From: JAJKJG01 sp036386395
Lineage (GTDB): Bacteria > Pseudomonadota > Alphaproteobacteria > Rhizobiales > Beijerinckiaceae
NCBI GenBank assembly: GCA_036386395.1
Contig: DASVVU010000074.1
Location: forward strand, 1 to 10,485
DNA length: 10,485 nt
Reading direction: 5' to 3'
Part shown: one piece after another, positions 1 to 6,695 of the stretch
How positions within the stretch are numbered: position 1 is the stretch's first letter
Layout of the letters: each line of letters begins with the position of its first letter
Notes under the pieces: model-generated
The model's database searches: none
Seen by the model: the letters and a program-made list of their open reading frames with translations, nothing else
What the model was told of the DNA's origin: nothing
Translations under genes and position numbers: made by a program

Positions 1-512
1 AGGACGCGGTGGTGGTCGAGGAGGCGCTCTCGTCCGGCGGCGGCCTGCGCCGGCTCCTCTCCTCCGACGACCCGCAGAGCTTCTTCGGCCTGCGCGGCGG
101 CGGCATCGGCTGGAGCCTTCCGGCGGCGATCGGCGTCAAGCTCGCCCTGCCGGAGCGCCCGGTGGTGGCGCTCACCGGCGACGGCAGCGCCATGTACACC
201 TGCCAGGCCCTGTGGACGGCGGCGCACGACAAGGTCGCCGTCGTCTTCGTGATCCTCAACAACCGCTCCTACCGCATCCTCAAGCAGCGCCTGCACGCGC
301 TCAACGGCCACGCCGCCCAGAGCGACCTTTACGTCGGCATGGAGCTGACCGACCCGCCCATCGACTTCGTCGCACTCGCCCGCTCCATGGGCGTCCCCGC
401 GGAGCGCGCCCACACGGTGCCGGACAGCATCGATCTTTTGAGGCACGCGCTCGCGAGCGGCGGCCCCATGCTGATCGAGGTCGAGCTCGAACGCGCCTTC
501 AAGCCGCTGTGA
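1..512 (+). CDS. Thiamine-pyrophosphate-dependent enzyme, C-terminal part (acetolactate synthase / benzoylformate decarboxylase-like), 5' partial
   Basis: The reading frame is open from base 3 to a TGA at 510-512, so only about 169 C-terminal residues are visible and the start lies before the window. The TPP/Mg-binding motif is clear: GDGS at 177-188, followed about 29 residues on by the asparagine pair at 258-263 (GDG-X25-30-NN). Upstream is a glycine-rich GLRGGGIGWSLPAAIGVKLA stretch typical of the PYR/PP fold of this superfamily. Members cleave or join 2-keto acids (acetolactate synthase, benzoylformate or oxalyl-CoA decarboxylase, glyoxylate carboligase). The C-terminal domain alone cannot say which, and the catalytic glutamate of the N-terminal domain is outside the window. 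By style it resembles proteins annotated as benzoylformate decarboxylase or generic TPP-binding protein in alphaproteobacteria. It ends 119 bases before the transporter operon on the same strand, so a shared role with it is possible but unproven. The superfamily is certain; the reaction is not known. Confidence 0.9.
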   Translation, partial: DAVVVEEALSSGGGLRRLLSSDDPQSFFGLRGGGIGWSLPAAIGVKLALPERPVVALTGDGSAMYTCQALWTAAHDKVAVVFVILNNRSYRILKQRLHALNGHAAQSDLYVGMELTDPPIDFVALARSMGVPAERAHTVPDSIDLLRHALASGGPMLIEVELERAFKPL

Positions 513-594
513 GCAGCCCATCCCGGTGCAGGCCGTGGCCGTGCGCTTGTGCAGGCCGCCTCACGTATGGAGTTGTATCGGCCGCCCTTCCGCG

Positions 595-616
595 CGAAGC
601 TAAGGCTTCGAGCCTT
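595..616 (+). repeat. Two overlapping, mutually exclusive inverted repeats before the binding-protein gene
   Basis: CGAAGC (595-600) and GCTTCG (605-610) form a perfect 6-bp stem with a TAAG loop. The overlapping AAGGCT (602-607) and AGCCTT (611-616) form a second perfect 6-bp stem with a TCG loop. They share bases 602-610, so only one can form at a time in RNA. The second stem ends one base before the GGGAGGGG ribosome binding site. They could be a small mRNA structure modulating translation, or part of a protein-binding site; both stems are short and chance is not excluded in GC-rich DNA. Confidence 0.45.
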
Positions 617-617
617 C

Positions 618-625
618 GGGAGGGG
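618..625 (+). promoter_or_regulatory. Ribosome binding site of the substrate-binding protein gene
   Basis: GGGAGGGG lies 6 bases before the ATG at 632, a strong Shine-Dalgarno match at ideal spacing. It decides the start. The same frame stays open upstream to an ATG at 212, but that stretch overlaps the TPP-enzyme gene and is arginine-rich shadow sequence. Only the start at 632 puts the Tat signal at the N-terminus. Confidence 0.8.
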
Positions 626-631
626 TGGATC

Positions 632-2428
632 ATGGACGAGAGGCAACTGCGGCGACTCATCGGGCGGGTGAGGGACGGCAAGCTGTCGAGGCGGGCGTTC
701 GTCGGGCGGATGCTGGCGCTCGGGATCACGGCGCCGCTCGCGAACGAGATGCTCGCCTTCAGCGGCGTCGCCCTGGCGCAGGGGAAGGAGAAGCTCCCCT
801 ACAAGCCGACGAAGCGCGGCGGGGGAGGGGCCCTCAAGGTGCTCTGGTGGCAGGGGCCGACGCTCCTCAACCCGCACTTCGCGGTCGGCACCAAGGACCA
901 GGACGCCGCGCGCATCTTCTACGAGCCGCTTGCCGGCTGGGACCCGGACGGCGAGCTCTTCCCCGTGCTTGCGGCCGAGATTCCCTCGCGCGAGAACGGC
1001 GGTCTTTCCCCCGACGGGATGTCGGTGACCTGGAAGCTCAAGCGCGACGTCGCCTGGCACGACGGCAAGCCGTTCACCGCCGACGACTGCGTGTTCAACT
1101 GGGAATACGCCCGGGATCCTGCGACCGCCTCCGTGACGGTCGCGAGCTACAAGGACGTGACCGTCGAGAAGATCGACAGCCATACCGTCAAGGTGACGTT
1201 CAAGAAGCCGACGCCGTTCTGGGCCGACGCCTTCGTCGGCACCCGCGGCATGCTGATCCCGAAGCACCTGTTCGAGGCCTACCGGGGCGACAAGTCCCGC
1301 GACGCGCCGACGAACCTCAAGCCCGTCGGCACCGGCCCCTACAAGTTCGTCGACTTCAAGCCGGGCGACATGGTGCGCGGCGAGATCAACCCGAACTACC
1401 ACGAGGCGAACCGGCCCCACTTCGACACGGTCGAGATGAAGGGCGGCGGCGACGCGGTCTCGGCGGCGCGGGCCGTGCTGCAGACGGGCGAGTTCGATTA
1501 CGCCTGGAACATCCAGGTCGAGGACGAGCTGCTGCAGCGCCTCGAGCGGGGCGGCAAGGGCCGCGTCCTGATCACCCCCGGCGGCGCGATCGAGCATATC
1601 CAGCTCAACTCGGCCGACCCCTGGACCGAGGTCGATGGCGAGCGCGCGAGCATCAAGACGAAGCACCCGATCCTGACCGACCCCGCCGTGCGCCAGGCCC
1701 TCGGGCTCCTCGTCGACCGGCAGTCGGTGCAGGAGCACATCTACGGCCGCACCGGCGTCGCGACCGCGAACTTCCTCAACAATCCGGAGCGCTTCCGCTC
1801 CAAGACCATGAAATTCGAGTTCAACGTCGAGAAGGCGAACCAGATCCTCGACGCCGGCGGCTGGAAGCGCGGCGCCGACGGCGTCCGCGAGAAGGACGGC
1901 AAAAAGCTCAAGCTCGTCTACCAGACCTCGATCAACGCGCCGCGGCAAAAGAACCAGGCGGTGGTGAAGCAGGCCTGCCAGAAGGCCGGCATCGACCTGG
2001 AGCTGAAGTCCGTCGTCGCATCGGTGTTCTTCTCCTCCGACGTTGCCAATCCGGACACCTACACGAAGTTCTACTGCGACATCCAGATGTACAACACGAC
2101 CATGACGGAGCCGGACCCCGAGCTGTTCATGAACCAGTTCGTGTCCTGGGAGGTCGCGACCAAGGACAACAAATGGCAGGGCCGCAACATCGTCCGCTGG
2201 CGCAACGACGAGGTGGATCAGGCCTACCGCGCGGCGCAAGGGGAGCTCGATCCGGTCAAGCGCGCGGCGCTGTTCATCCGCATCAACGACCTCGTGTGCC
2301 AGGACCACGCCGTCATCCCGGTCGTGAACCGGCCGAAGACCGGCGCCGTGTCGAACCGGATGCGGCTCGAGATCAGCGGCTGGGACAACGACCTCGCGAC
2401 CCTGAAGGACTGGTACCGCGAGGCGTGA
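632..2428 (+). CDS. ABC transporter substrate-binding protein, family 5 (DppA/OppA-like), Tat-exported
   Basis: 598 residues. The N-terminus carries a twin-arginine signal: SRRAFVG at residues 19-25, a hydrophobic stretch at about 27-48, and a likely cleavage site after ALA at 47-49. The mature protein should therefore be folded before export to the periplasm. The family 5 solute-binding signature is clear at about 132-153 (VTWKLKRDVAWHDGKPFTADD), preceded by YEPLAGWDPDGELFPVLA at about 98-115 and followed by VGTGPYKFVDFKPGD. The length suits the longer members of the family. It captures the solute and delivers it to the permease pair encoded directly downstream (gap 13 bases). Family 5 proteins bind di- and oligopeptides, but also nickel, haem, opines, glutathione and oligosaccharides, so the substrate is unknown. 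The enzyme genes nearby hint at a sugar-derived or keto-acid compound; that is inference. The start at 632 is supported by a strong ribosome binding site and by the position of the Tat motif. Confidence 0.95.
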   Translation: MDERQLRRLIGRVRDGKLSRRAFVGRMLALGITAPLANEMLAFSGVALAQGKEKLPYKPTKRGGGGALKVLWWQGPTLLNPHFAVGTKDQDAARIFYEPLAGWDPDGELFPVLAAEIPSRENGGLSPDGMSVTWKLKRDVAWHDGKPFTADDCVFNWEYARDPATASVTVASYKDVTVEKIDSHTVKVTFKKPTPFWADAFVGTRGMLIPKHLFEAYRGDKSRDAPTNLKPVGTGPYKFVDFKPGDMVRGEINPNYHEANRPHFDTVEMKGGGDAVSAARAVLQTGEFDYAWNIQVEDELLQRLERGGKGRVLITPGGAIEHIQLNSADPWTEVDGERASIKTKHPILTDPAVRQALGLLVDRQSVQEHIYGRTGVATANFLNNPERFRSKTMKFEFNVEKANQILDAGGWKRGADGVREKDGKKLKLVYQTSINAPRQKNQAVVKQACQKAGIDLELKSVVASVFFSSDVANPDTYTKFYCDIQMYNTTMTEPDPELFMNQFVSWEVATKDNKWQGRNIVRWRNDEVDQAYRAAQGELDPVKRAALFIRINDLVCQDHAVIPVVNRPKTGAVSNRMRLEISGWDNDLATLKDWYREA

Positions 2429-2441
2429 CGGGCGGCCGTTC

Positions 2442-3401
2442 GTGAGCCGGTACATCGCGCGCCGCCTCCTGATCGCGATCCCGAGCCTCCTCGGGATCAG
2501 CGTCGTCCTATTCACGGTGCTGGCGCTCGCGCCGGGCGACCCGTTCGAGGAACTCGCCACGAACCCGAACGTGCCGCCCGAGGTCCGGGCGAACCTGCGC
2601 GCCAAGTTCGGCCTCGACGACCCGATCTACATCCGCTACGTCCGCTGGCTCCTCGCCATGGTGCAGGGCGACTGGGGCTTCTCCTTCGCGAGCCGGGTCG
2701 ACGTCGACGCGCTGATCTGGCAGCGGCTGCCGACGACGCTCTTCGTCATCGGCTCGTCGCAGCTCCTCGCGCTCGCGATCGCCCTGCCGGTCGGGGTCTT
2801 TGCCGCGACGCGGCCTTATTCGCTGTTCGACCAGATCGCCAACACGCTCGCCTTCGTCGGCTTCTCGCTGCCGACCTTCTTCACCGGGCTCCTGTTCATC
2901 CTGGTGTTCTCGATCGAGCTCGACTGGCTGCCCTTCGTCTACCGCGCCGACATCCAGGCGACCGGCTGGCAGTGGTACTGGGAGCACGTCAAGCAGGCGA
3001 TCATGCCGGTCGCGGTGCTCGGCCTGTTCCAGGGCGCTTCGTGGACCCGCTACGTGCGCTCCGCCGTCCTCGACGTGATCCGCCTCGACCACGTCACCAC
3101 GGCGCGGGCGAAGGGCCTCTCCGAGCGCGTCGTCGTCGTGAAGCACGTGGTGCGCAACGCCCTGATCCCGGTCGTGACGCTCGTCGCGCTCCAGATGCCG
3201 GCGGTGTTCGGCGGCGCGATCGTCACCGAGCAGATCTTCCGCATCCCCGGGATCGGCTCGCTCCTCATCGCTTCGATCCTCAACAACGACACGCCGGTGG
3301 TGATGGCGGTGACCTTCGTCTTCGCCTGCCTCGTCGTCGTCTTCAACCTCGTGGCTGACCTCCTCTATGGCTGGCTCGACCCTCGCATCTCGTACCGCTG
3401 A
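2442..3401 (+). CDS. ABC transporter inner-membrane permease, DppB/OppB-like
   Basis: 319 residues, typical for the family. The N-terminal helix at about 7-30 (RRLLIAIPSLLGISVVLFTV) is followed by the LAPGDPFEEL motif seen in nearly all DppB-type permeases. Further membrane segments are visible near 96-122, 133-160, 184-199, 240-262 and 284-307. The cytoplasmic EAA loop, which docks on the ATPase, is at about 219-243 (TTARAKGLSERVVVVKHVVRN). The protein forms a heterodimer channel with the DppC-like partner. The start is a GTG at 2442; MSRYIARRLL is the expected N-terminus. The Shine-Dalgarno match is weak, so translation may depend on the upstream gene, 13 bases away. Its 3' end overlaps the start of the next permease gene by 35 bases. 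Confidence 0.95.
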   Translation: MSRYIARRLLIAIPSLLGISVVLFTVLALAPGDPFEELATNPNVPPEVRANLRAKFGLDDPIYIRYVRWLLAMVQGDWGFSFASRVDVDALIWQRLPTTLFVIGSSQLLALAIALPVGVFAATRPYSLFDQIANTLAFVGFSLPTFFTGLLFILVFSIELDWLPFVYRADIQATGWQWYWEHVKQAIMPVAVLGLFQGASWTRYVRSAVLDVIRLDHVTTARAKGLSERVVVVKHVVRNALIPVVTLVALQMPAVFGGAIVTEQIFRIPGIGSLLIASILNNDTPVVMAVTFVFACLVVVFNLVADLLYGWLDPRISYR

Positions 3402-4317
3402 CGCCGGCGTGGCCGGCACGGCGGCGGTCGAGCGCCGCCGGCCGTTCTCGCCCGGGCGCGAGGCGTGGCGCCGCTTCCGCCGCCATCGCCTCGCGCTCGC
3501 GAGCGTCGCGATCCTTGCCGTCATGGTGCTGATGGTGGTCCTCGGGCCGCTCGTGTGGCGCGTGCCGATCAACGACATCGACTTCACGGCGCGCCTCTCC
3601 CCTCCGACCTGGACGCACCCTTTCGGCACCGACGACCTCGGCCAGGATCTCCTCGCCCGCATGCTCTACGGCGGGCGCATCTCGCTCGCGGTCGGGCTCG
3701 CCGCCATGCTCGTCGCGATCAGCGTCGGCGTGCTCGTGGGCGCGGTCGCCGGCATCTCGCGCGGCAGCGTCGACGCCGGGCTGATGTGGCTCACCGACCT
3801 CTTCCTCTCGTTGCCGCCGCTACCGGTCCTTCTCCTCGTCATCTACCTCTTCCGCGACAAGCTGAAGGACGTGTTCGGCCCGGAGGTCGGCGTCTTCATC
3901 CTCATCGTAGTCGTGATCGGCTGCTTCCGCTGGATGCCGGTGGCGCGGCTCGTGCGGGCGCAGTTCTTCTCGATCCGCGAGAAAGAGTTCGTGGAGGCGG
4001 CGCGGGCGCTCGGCGCCTCGACCACGCGCCAGGTCGTGCGCCACATCCTGCCGAACGCCCTCGGGCCCGTGATCGTCGCCGGCACCATCGACGTCGCCGC
4101 GGCCATCATCGCCGAATCGACCCTGTCGTTCCTGGGGCTCGGCTTCCCGCCCGACATCCCGACTTGGGGACGGCTTCTTTACGACGCCAAGGACTACCTC
4201 GACTTCGCCCCGCACTGGGCGCTCTTCCCCGGCGCCGCGATCTTCCTCGCCGTGCTCACCATCAACTTCATCGGCGACGGCCTGCGCGACGCCCTCGACC
4301 CCCGCAAGGTGCTGTAG
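3367..4317 (+). CDS. ABC transporter inner-membrane permease, DppC/OppC-like
   Basis: 316 residues from the ATG at 3367. The N-terminal cytoplasmic arm carries the basic AWRRFRRHRLAL stretch at 33-44 before the first helix (about 42-64), as usual in DppC proteins. The HPFGTDDLGQDLLARMLYGGRISL motif at about 84-107 is a family hallmark. Several more membrane helices follow. The EAA loop is at about 209-231 (VEAARALGASTTRQVVRHIL), and the SFLGLGFPPDIPTWG and LNFIGDGLRDALDPR-like C-terminal motifs are present at about 254-268 and 299-313. It pairs with the DppB-like protein. The chosen ATG overlaps the upstream gene by 35 bases and has no visible Shine-Dalgarno; an in-frame GTG at 3409 (residue 15) is an alternative start just after the upstream stop, also without a good ribosome binding site. 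The function is secure; the exact start is not. Confidence 0.93.
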   Translation: MAGSTLASRTADAGVAGTAAVERRRPFSPGREAWRRFRRHRLALASVAILAVMVLMVVLGPLVWRVPINDIDFTARLSPPTWTHPFGTDDLGQDLLARMLYGGRISLAVGLAAMLVAISVGVLVGAVAGISRGSVDAGLMWLTDLFLSLPPLPVLLLVIYLFRDKLKDVFGPEVGVFILIVVVIGCFRWMPVARLVRAQFFSIREKEFVEAARALGASTTRQVVRHILPNALGPVIVAGTIDVAAAIIAESTLSFLGLGFPPDIPTWGRLLYDAKDYLDFAPHWALFPGAAIFLAVLTINFIGDGLRDALDPRKVL

Positions 4318-4321
4318 GCGC

Positions 4322-4708
4322 ATGCTCTCGCACCTGTCCTTCGGAGTCCGGGATCTCGAGCGCGCGGCGGCTTTCTACGACCGCATCCTCGCGCCGCTCG
4401 GCTACGGGCGAGTGTGGGCGAGCGACGACGGGATCGGCTTCGGCCCGCCGGGAGTCCCGGACGGGCTCGCGCTGTTCGCGCGGCCCGCCGAGGCGGCGCC
4501 GCCCGGGCCCGGGTTCCATCTCGCGTTCACGGCCCCGAGCCGCGCGGCCGTCGACGCGTTCCACGCCGCGGCGCTCGAGGCGGGCGGACGCGACGCGGGC
4601 GCGCCGGGCTTGAGGCCGCACTACGGGCCGACGTACTACGCCGCCTTCGTGGTCGATCCCGAAGGGCACAAGCTCGAGGCCGTGCACCAGGACGCGGAGC
4701 CCGCATGA
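4322..4708 (+). CDS. VOC-superfamily (glyoxalase / bleomycin-resistance fold) protein
   Basis: 128 residues, the usual size of a single-unit VOC protein built from two beta-alpha-beta-beta-beta modules. The N-terminal SHLSFGVRDLERAAAFYDRI pattern (3-22) and the C-terminal AAFVVDPEGHKLEAVHQ (107-123) are characteristic. The likely metal-binding set is His4, His66 and Glu119. VOC proteins include glyoxalase I, extradiol dioxygenases, epimerases and drug-binding proteins. Short members with this 'FYDxxLAPLGY' motif are mostly uncharacterised, so no reaction is assigned. The gene starts 4 bases after the DppC-like stop and ends in an ATGA overlap with the DppD-like ATPase gene, so it is transcribed and probably translated with the transporter. 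It may act on the imported compound. A dimer would be expected for a full active site. Confidence 0.88.
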   Translation: MLSHLSFGVRDLERAAAFYDRILAPLGYGRVWASDDGIGFGPPGVPDGLALFARPAEAAPPGPGFHLAFTAPSRAAVDAFHAAALEAGGRDAGAPGLRPHYGPTYYAAFVVDPEGHKLEAVHQDAEPA

Positions 4709-4721
4709 GCGCGCCGCTCCT
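4701..4721 (+). repeat. 21-bp direct repeat, copy 1, at the start of the DppD-like gene
   Basis: Bases 4701-4721 are identical to 5696-5716. Each copy spans CCGC plus the ATGA stop/start overlap and the codons for MSAPLL of an ATPase gene. The copies are 995 bases apart. Homologous exchange between them would remove exactly the DppD-like gene and still leave an ATGA junction. Confidence 0.85.
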
Positions 4722-5703
4722 CGACATCCACGGGCTCAAGACGCATTTCGCGACGGACGACGGCATGGTGCATGCCGTCGACGGGGTCGACCTCGCAATC
4801 CACCGCGGCGAGACGGTCGGCGTCGTCGGCGAGTCCGGCTGCGGCAAGACCATCACGGCGATGTCGGTCCTGAAGCTCATCCCGATGCCGCCCGGCCGCA
4901 TCGTCGCAGGCCAGATCCTCTGGAAGGGGCGCGACCTCGTCCCCCTCGACGCGGACGCGATGCGCAAGATCCGCTCCAAGGAGATCGCCATCGTCTTCCA
5001 GGAGCCGATGACCTCGCTGAACCCGGTCTACACCGTCGGCGACCAGATCGCGGAGGTGATCCGCCTGCACGAGGGTCTCTCCCGCCGCGCCGCGCTGGAG
5101 AAAACCGTCGAGATGCTCCGCCTCGTCAACATCCCGAACCCCGAGCGGCGCGTCGCCGACTACCCGCACCAGTTCTCGGGCGGCATGCGCCAGCGGGTGA
5201 TGATCGCCATGGCGCTCTCCTGCGACCCCGAGCTCCTCATCGCCGACGAGCCGACGACCGCCCTCGACGTGACCATCCAGGCGCAGATCCTCGACCTCCT
5301 CGACGACCTGAAAGAGCGCCTCGGCATGGCCATCATGCTGATCACCCACGCCATGGGCGTCGTCGCCGAGACGGCGCAGCGGGTCGTCGTCATGTACGCC
5401 GGCAAGGTCGTCGAGGAGGCGTCGGTCGAGCGGCTCTTCGCCGAGCCGCTGCACCCCTACACCCAGGGCCTGATCCGCTCGATCCCGCGCATCGACCGCG
5501 CCGCGACCCACAGGATCCGCCTCGAGACGATTGCCGGCACCGTGCCGCGCCTCCTCGATCCGCCGCCCGGCTGCCGCTTCGCCTCCCGCTGCCGCTTCGC
5601 GGGCGACGCCTGCACGGCCGCCACCCCGCCGCTCGTCGAGGTCAGGCCCGGCCACAAGGTCGCCTGCGTGCTCCACGCCGCACCCCAGGAGCTCGCCGCA
5701 TGA
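4705..5703 (+). CDS. ABC transporter ATPase, DppD/OppD-like
   Basis: 332 residues. The nucleotide-binding motifs are in order: Walker A GESGCGKT at 42-49, Q-loop Gln99, ABC signature FSGGM at 157-161, Walker B LLIADEP at 177-183 with catalytic Glu182, and H-loop His215. The C-terminal oligopeptide-transporter extension (HPYTQGL at about 250-256, then PPPGCRF) carries four cysteines, C290, C296, C303 and C321. Such a set binds an iron-sulfur cluster in some characterised DppD proteins; that it does so here is inference. The residue after His215 is Ala rather than the usual Asp of ITHDLGVV. The protein drives import together with the DppF-like ATPase encoded next, which it overlaps by ATGA. It starts inside the VOC gene's stop codon (ATGA at 4705-4708). 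The same frame is open further upstream, but only this start gives the conserved N-terminus. Confidence 0.95.
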   Translation: MSAPLLDIHGLKTHFATDDGMVHAVDGVDLAIHRGETVGVVGESGCGKTITAMSVLKLIPMPPGRIVAGQILWKGRDLVPLDADAMRKIRSKEIAIVFQEPMTSLNPVYTVGDQIAEVIRLHEGLSRRAALEKTVEMLRLVNIPNPERRVADYPHQFSGGMRQRVMIAMALSCDPELLIADEPTTALDVTIQAQILDLLDDLKERLGMAIMLITHAMGVVAETAQRVVVMYAGKVVEEASVERLFAEPLHPYTQGLIRSIPRIDRAATHRIRLETIAGTVPRLLDPPPGCRFASRCRFAGDACTAATPPLVEVRPGHKVACVLHAAPQELAA

Positions 5704-5716
5704 GCGCGCCGCTCCT
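5696..5716 (+). repeat. 21-bp direct repeat, copy 2, at the start of the DppF-like gene
   Basis: This is the identical partner of 4701-4721 and again covers a stop/start ATGA overlap and the MSAPLL codons. After the repeat the two ATPase genes diverge at once (DIHGLKTHF against QVKDLNKRF), so the identity is confined to the junction. Confidence 0.85.
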
Positions 5717-6674
5717 GCAAGTGAAGGACCTCAACAAGCGCTTCCTCGTGCGGGGCGGCTTCCTCAAGCGCGAGCCCGAATGGGTGCACGCCGTCAACGG
5801 CGTGAGCTTCGACCTCGCCGCCGGCGAGACGCTGGGGCTCGTCGGCGAATCGGGCTGCGGCAAGTCGACAACCGGGCGCTGCATCCTGCGCCTCATCGAG
5901 CCGACCTCGGGCGAGGTGTGGTTCGAGGGCAAGGACGTGACGGCGCTGAGCGGAAGCGAGCTCACGGCGCTCAGGCGCGACATGCAGATCATCTTCCAGG
6001 ACCCCTATGCCTCGCTCAACCCGCGCATGACGGTCGGCGCCATCATCGGCGAGGCGCTGACGATCCACGGGCTCGCGAAGTCGCAAGCCGAGTACGAGGC
6101 GCGCATCGTCCACCTCCTCGAGACGGTCGGGCTCAACGCCGACCACATGCGCCGCTATCCGCACGAGTTCTCGGGCGGGCAACGCCAGCGTATCGGCATC
6201 GCCCGGGCGCTCGCGGTCTCGCCGAAGCTGATCATCTGCGACGAGCCGGTCTCGGCCCTCGACGTGTCGATCCAGGCGCAGGTCATCAACCTCCTCGAGG
6301 ACCTGCAGGGCGAGCTCGGGCTGACCTACATCTTCATCGCCCACGACCTCTCGGTGGTGGAGCACATCAGCACGCGGGTCGCGGTGATGTACCTCGGCGG
6401 CATCGTCGAGATCGCGAGCGCGCGCGACCTCTACGCCGCCCCGAAGCACCCCTACACGGAGGCGCTGCTCTCGGCCGTGCCGATCCCCGACCCGGCGGTC
6501 AAGCGCAAGCGCATCCGCCTGCAAGGCGAGATCCCGAGCCCGCTGCGCCCGCCCACCGGCTGCCGCTTCCACACCCGCTGTCCGATCCGCGTCCTGCCGC
6601 TGTGCGCGACGGAAGCGCCGCCTCTCGAAGAGAAGACCCCCGGTCACTGGGCCGCCTGCCACCTGCGTGACTGA
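5700..6674 (+). CDS. ABC transporter ATPase, DppF/OppF-like
   Basis: 324 residues. Walker A GESGCGKST at 49-57, Q-loop Gln100 (IIFQDPYASLNPRM), ABC signature FSGGQRQR at 157-164, Walker B LIICDEP at 177-183 with Glu182, and His215 followed by the normal Asp. The segment at about 15-30 (FLVRGGFLKREPEWVHAV) is the insertion that distinguishes DppF/OppF from DppD/OppD. The C-terminal extension contains HPYTEALLSAVP and PPTGCRFHTRCP, with cysteines C288, C294, C302 and C320. It forms the ATPase heterodimer with the DppD-like protein. It starts within the upstream stop (ATGA at 5700-5703) and is the last gene of the operon. Its TGA at 6672-6674 is 21 bases from the stop of the convergent DHDPS-family gene, and no terminator hairpin is visible between them. 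Confidence 0.95.
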   Translation: MSAPLLQVKDLNKRFLVRGGFLKREPEWVHAVNGVSFDLAAGETLGLVGESGCGKSTTGRCILRLIEPTSGEVWFEGKDVTALSGSELTALRRDMQIIFQDPYASLNPRMTVGAIIGEALTIHGLAKSQAEYEARIVHLLETVGLNADHMRRYPHEFSGGQRQRIGIARALAVSPKLIICDEPVSALDVSIQAQVINLLEDLQGELGLTYIFIAHDLSVVEHISTRVAVMYLGGIVEIASARDLYAAPKHPYTEALLSAVPIPDPAVKRKRIRLQGEIPSPLRPPTGCRFHTRCPIRVLPLCATEAPPLEEKTPGHWAACHLRD

Positions 6675-6695
6675 CGCATCGTGAGCGCCAACGTC

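Larger units (their letters stand above)
513..631 (+). promoter_or_regulatory. Intergenic leader of the ABC transporter operon
   Basis: This 119-base gap between the TPP-enzyme gene and the binding-protein gene is the only non-coding stretch of any size in the window and the natural place for the transporter promoter. It is locally less GC-rich around 561-580 (TATGGAGTTGTAT). I could not find a convincingly spaced -35/-10 pair. A TTGTGC at 547-552 has no good -10 partner at 16-18 bases. No clear operator palindrome is visible apart from the inverted repeats at 595-616, listed separately. Assigning the promoter here is inference from gene layout. Confidence 0.4.

Noticed and set aside
541..580. 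Sigma-70-like promoter using TTGTGC at 547-552 with TATGGA or TGTATC downstream
   Set aside because: The spacings, about 12-14 or 21 bases, do not fit a normal promoter; no pair could be supported.
625..2445. Plus-strand open frame of 606 codons in another frame over the binding-protein gene
   Set aside because: Arginine/alanine/proline-rich shadow with no family motif; the real gene in the other frame explains the DNA.
329..2605. Minus-strand open frame of 758 codons antisense to the binding-protein gene
   Set aside because: It is low-complexity, rich in Arg/Val/Asp/Leu, has no recognisable domain, and lies opposite a strongly supported family 5 binding-protein gene. Long antisense frames are expected in DNA this GC-rich.
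6675..6695. Rho-independent terminator between the convergent operons
   Set aside because: No stem of useful length and no T-run on either strand in the 21-base gap.
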